Below, in pieces: positions 6,413-7,696 of a stretch of 7,696 nucleotides of DNA (the first letter of the stretch is position 1; each line of letters opens with the position of its first letter). Below the pieces are notes generated by a model that saw only the letters and a program-made list of their open reading frames with translations, ran no database searches and was not told the DNA's origin. This stretch comes from Marinagarivorans sp. UBA5868 (GTDB taxonomy: Bacteria > Pseudomonadota > Gammaproteobacteria > Pseudomonadales > Cellvibrionaceae), in the NCBI GenBank assembly GCA_002432095.1, contig DJFQ01000005.1, positions 1 to 7,696 of the forward strand. The letters run 5' to 3'. A program made the position numbers and the translations under genes.

Positions 6413-7696
6413 TTACTCAATGACGATCTGGCTTTTCAGCCGCTCCACCGCCTGTTGCGCCTTGGCGCGCAACTGTAAGGCGGGGGGATACTCCGGCACG
6501 AATTCCAATGCAGATTCCGAGCTGGCGATGGCGCAGCTGTAATTCTTTTTTTGCAAACAGGATTCGCCTTTGGCGAGAACATTTTTGGCCTTGCGCAAAC
6601 TGCTCTCATGCTCGGCCTTGGCAAAGGTCACTTTTTGCAGCAGGGTCTGTGCAGCCAGCGGATCGATACCCGTTGCCAATGCGGCCTGAGCTTGCTCTTC
6701 GGCACAGCCAAAATTTTGCTGCGACAAACATTCCTCTGCTCGACGGGTGGCTTGATCCAAATTCCAACGCTGCTGAACGCGCGCCTGCTGCAATTCCTCT
6801 TCTGCCTTTGCTGCCGCCGTCAACAGCGCGCGAAAATCCTCATCTTCACGCTCGCGCAGCGCCGGCTGCGTCAGTTGCGTCACACAAGCCCAATCAGCGG
6901 CCTGCGCGCAGTTGCGTGCATCAATTAACAGCTGATCTCGGACGCGCTGGCGCTGTGATTCATCCCAGCGCGTCTGTAGGTTGGCCACCATTACAGGGTC
7001 TGCCGGCAGCTCGCGCAACCGCCGCAACACCTCCTGGATACAAGAGCCATCAGTACGCTCAGCGCAATCGTCAAATCGGGTCAGCAGATCCGTTTGCTGT
7101 TGCATTTTTAGTTGCACGGAAGCCCGTTGCAGAAGATCCGCCGCCGCGCGGTTGTCGCCATCCATCTGCAATACTGCCTTGGCGCTATCGAGAGCGCACT
7201 GAGCGTCACCCCCAGCGAGACACTCGACGCCTTTTTGCTGGGTTTCCACCACTCGCATCTGCAACTGGTCGCCTATCAGCAAGCGATACACTACGGTCGC
7301 GGCTATCGTAGTGAGCAGGACCGTTGCCGCAAGCAACCCTTTGATGGAACGACGTTTTTGCGTCAACCCTTTATAAAACTGCGCGACGTCCTGAAGACGC
7401 TCACCCCGGCGCAGTTTCAGCCCACCCTCTAGCGTCTTCCACTGCTGTTTGGTTAACGATTTAACCGGCGCCGGACGCAGTTTTTCCCGTAATGCCACAT
7501 CCGCCGGCTTGCGCTGATAAGGATGCTCACCGGTAAACAGCTCATAGGCGATAATCGCGCAGGCGTAGACATCATCTGCCGGGTGCGGATCGTCGCCATT
7601 AATCATCTCCAGACTCGCATAAGCCGGCGTCAGGGCACCCAGAGAACCGGCATCGAAATCCGTCGCGCCACTCTGATTGGTGAGCCGGGCGATACC
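6413..7696 (-). CDS. Transmembrane Ser/Thr protein kinase, C-terminal 427 residues (5' end beyond window)
   Basis: The frame is open from the right edge. It begins inside the activation segment: GIARL, presumably preceded by the DF of DFG outside the window, then GALTPAYASLE in place of the usual TPxYxAPE, and DDVYACAIIAYEL for subdomain IX with its Asp. The C-lobe ends near fragment residue 112 with a basic QKRR patch. One membrane helix follows (fragment residues about 120-142, GLLAATVLLTTIAATVV). By the positive-inside rule the kinase is cytoplasmic and the last roughly 285 residues are periplasmic. That ectodomain is helical, rich in Gln, Ala and Glu, and made of five TPR-like units, each with a C-x7-C pair. 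No PASTA, WD or NHL repeats are present. It probably senses an envelope signal and phosphorylates Ser/Thr of unknown targets. The catalytic loop lies outside the window, so activity cannot be judged. Only one other Cys is visible. Confidence 0.9.
   Translation of the reverse strand, partial: GIARLTNQSGATDFDAGSLGALTPAYASLEMINGDDPHPADDVYACAIIAYELFTGEHPYQRKPADVALREKLRPAPVKSLTKQQWKTLEGGLKLRRGERLQDVAQFYKGLTQKRRSIKGLLAATVLLTTIAATVVYRLLIGDQLQMRVVETQQKGVECLAGGDAQCALDSAKAVLQMDGDNRAAADLLQRASVQLKMQQQTDLLTRFDDCAERTDGSCIQEVLRRLRELPADPVMVANLQTRWDESQRQRVRDQLLIDARNCAQAADWACVTQLTQPALREREDEDFRALLTAAAKAEEELQQARVQQRWNLDQATRRAEECLSQQNFGCAEEQAQAALATGIDPLAAQTLLQKVTFAKAEHESSLRKAKNVLAKGESCLQKKNYSCAIASSESALEFVPEYPPALQLRAKAQQAVERLKSQIVIE
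6533..7222 (-). repeat. Five TPR-like repeats with C-x7-C pairs in the kinase ectodomain (protein-level repeat)
   Basis: Five cysteine pairs with identical spacing are encoded here. The first-Cys codons start at minus-strand positions 7222, 7066, 6910, 6730 and 6559; the second-Cys codons start at 7198, 7042, 6886, 6706 and 6535. The motifs are CLAGGDAQC, CAERTDGSC, CAQAADWAC, CLSQQNFGC and CLQKKNYSC. Units are 52, 52, 60 and 57 residues apart. Three of the five pairs are followed by Ala, and some units show the TPR-like pattern of an aromatic before the second Cys and AL...P-like residues in the next helix. The Cys pair would bridge the end of helix A and the start of helix B. The DNA itself is not obviously repeated, so the duplication is old or the spacing is under selection. 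Confidence 0.8.

Noticed and set aside
6508..7311. A 267-residue open frame on the plus strand
   Set aside because: It is antisense to the kinase ectodomain; its high Arg/Ala/Pro content reflects the reverse complement of Gln/Ala/Leu-rich coding sequence, and no motif is visible.

Overview
The window reads as chromosomal DNA of a Gram-negative bacterium, most likely a gammaproteobacterium. The genes are tightly packed, GC content is moderate (roughly low-to-mid 50s by eye), a GNAT/C39 fusion sits next to a RimK-like ligase, and a two-domain hybrid histidine kinase lies close to a Hanks-type kinase. A marine or soil Cellvibrionaceae-like lineage is a guess only. I see no tRNA, rRNA, CRISPR array, insertion sequence or phage gene.

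Layout. Positions 1-2399 (minus) hold a large soluble hybrid histidine kinase, cut off at the left edge. It starts at a TTG codon behind a good Shine-Dalgarno sequence. A 167-bp gap with two inverted repeats separates it from a RimK-like ATP-grasp ligase with an N-terminal RLAN-type domain (2567-4015, minus). An 83-bp divergent region with nested palindromes and a helically phased direct repeat lies between the ligase and a plus-strand GNAT acetyltransferase/C39-like cysteine peptidase fusion (4099-5232). That gene runs tail to tail into a minus-strand set: a small TFIIB-type zinc-ribbon protein (5257-5541), a secreted protein of unknown function (5670-6368), and the C-terminal part of a transmembrane Ser/Thr kinase (6413 to the right edge).

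How the genes may work together. The ligase and the acetyltransferase-peptidase form a plausible peptide-modification pair: one makes amide bonds to amino acids or peptides, the other acetylates amines and may cleave peptides. They probably share a control region. The kinase and the secreted protein are 44 bp apart with no terminator between them, so they are likely co-transcribed; the zinc-ribbon gene may be a third member behind a structured leader. The most unusual feature is in the kinase's predicted periplasmic part: five TPR-like repeats, each with one C-x7-C pair at the helix-turn-helix junction. The secreted neighbour carries a similar C-x8-C pair. This suggests a disulfide-stabilised, or possibly redox-sensitive, sensor module that I do not recognise as a described family.
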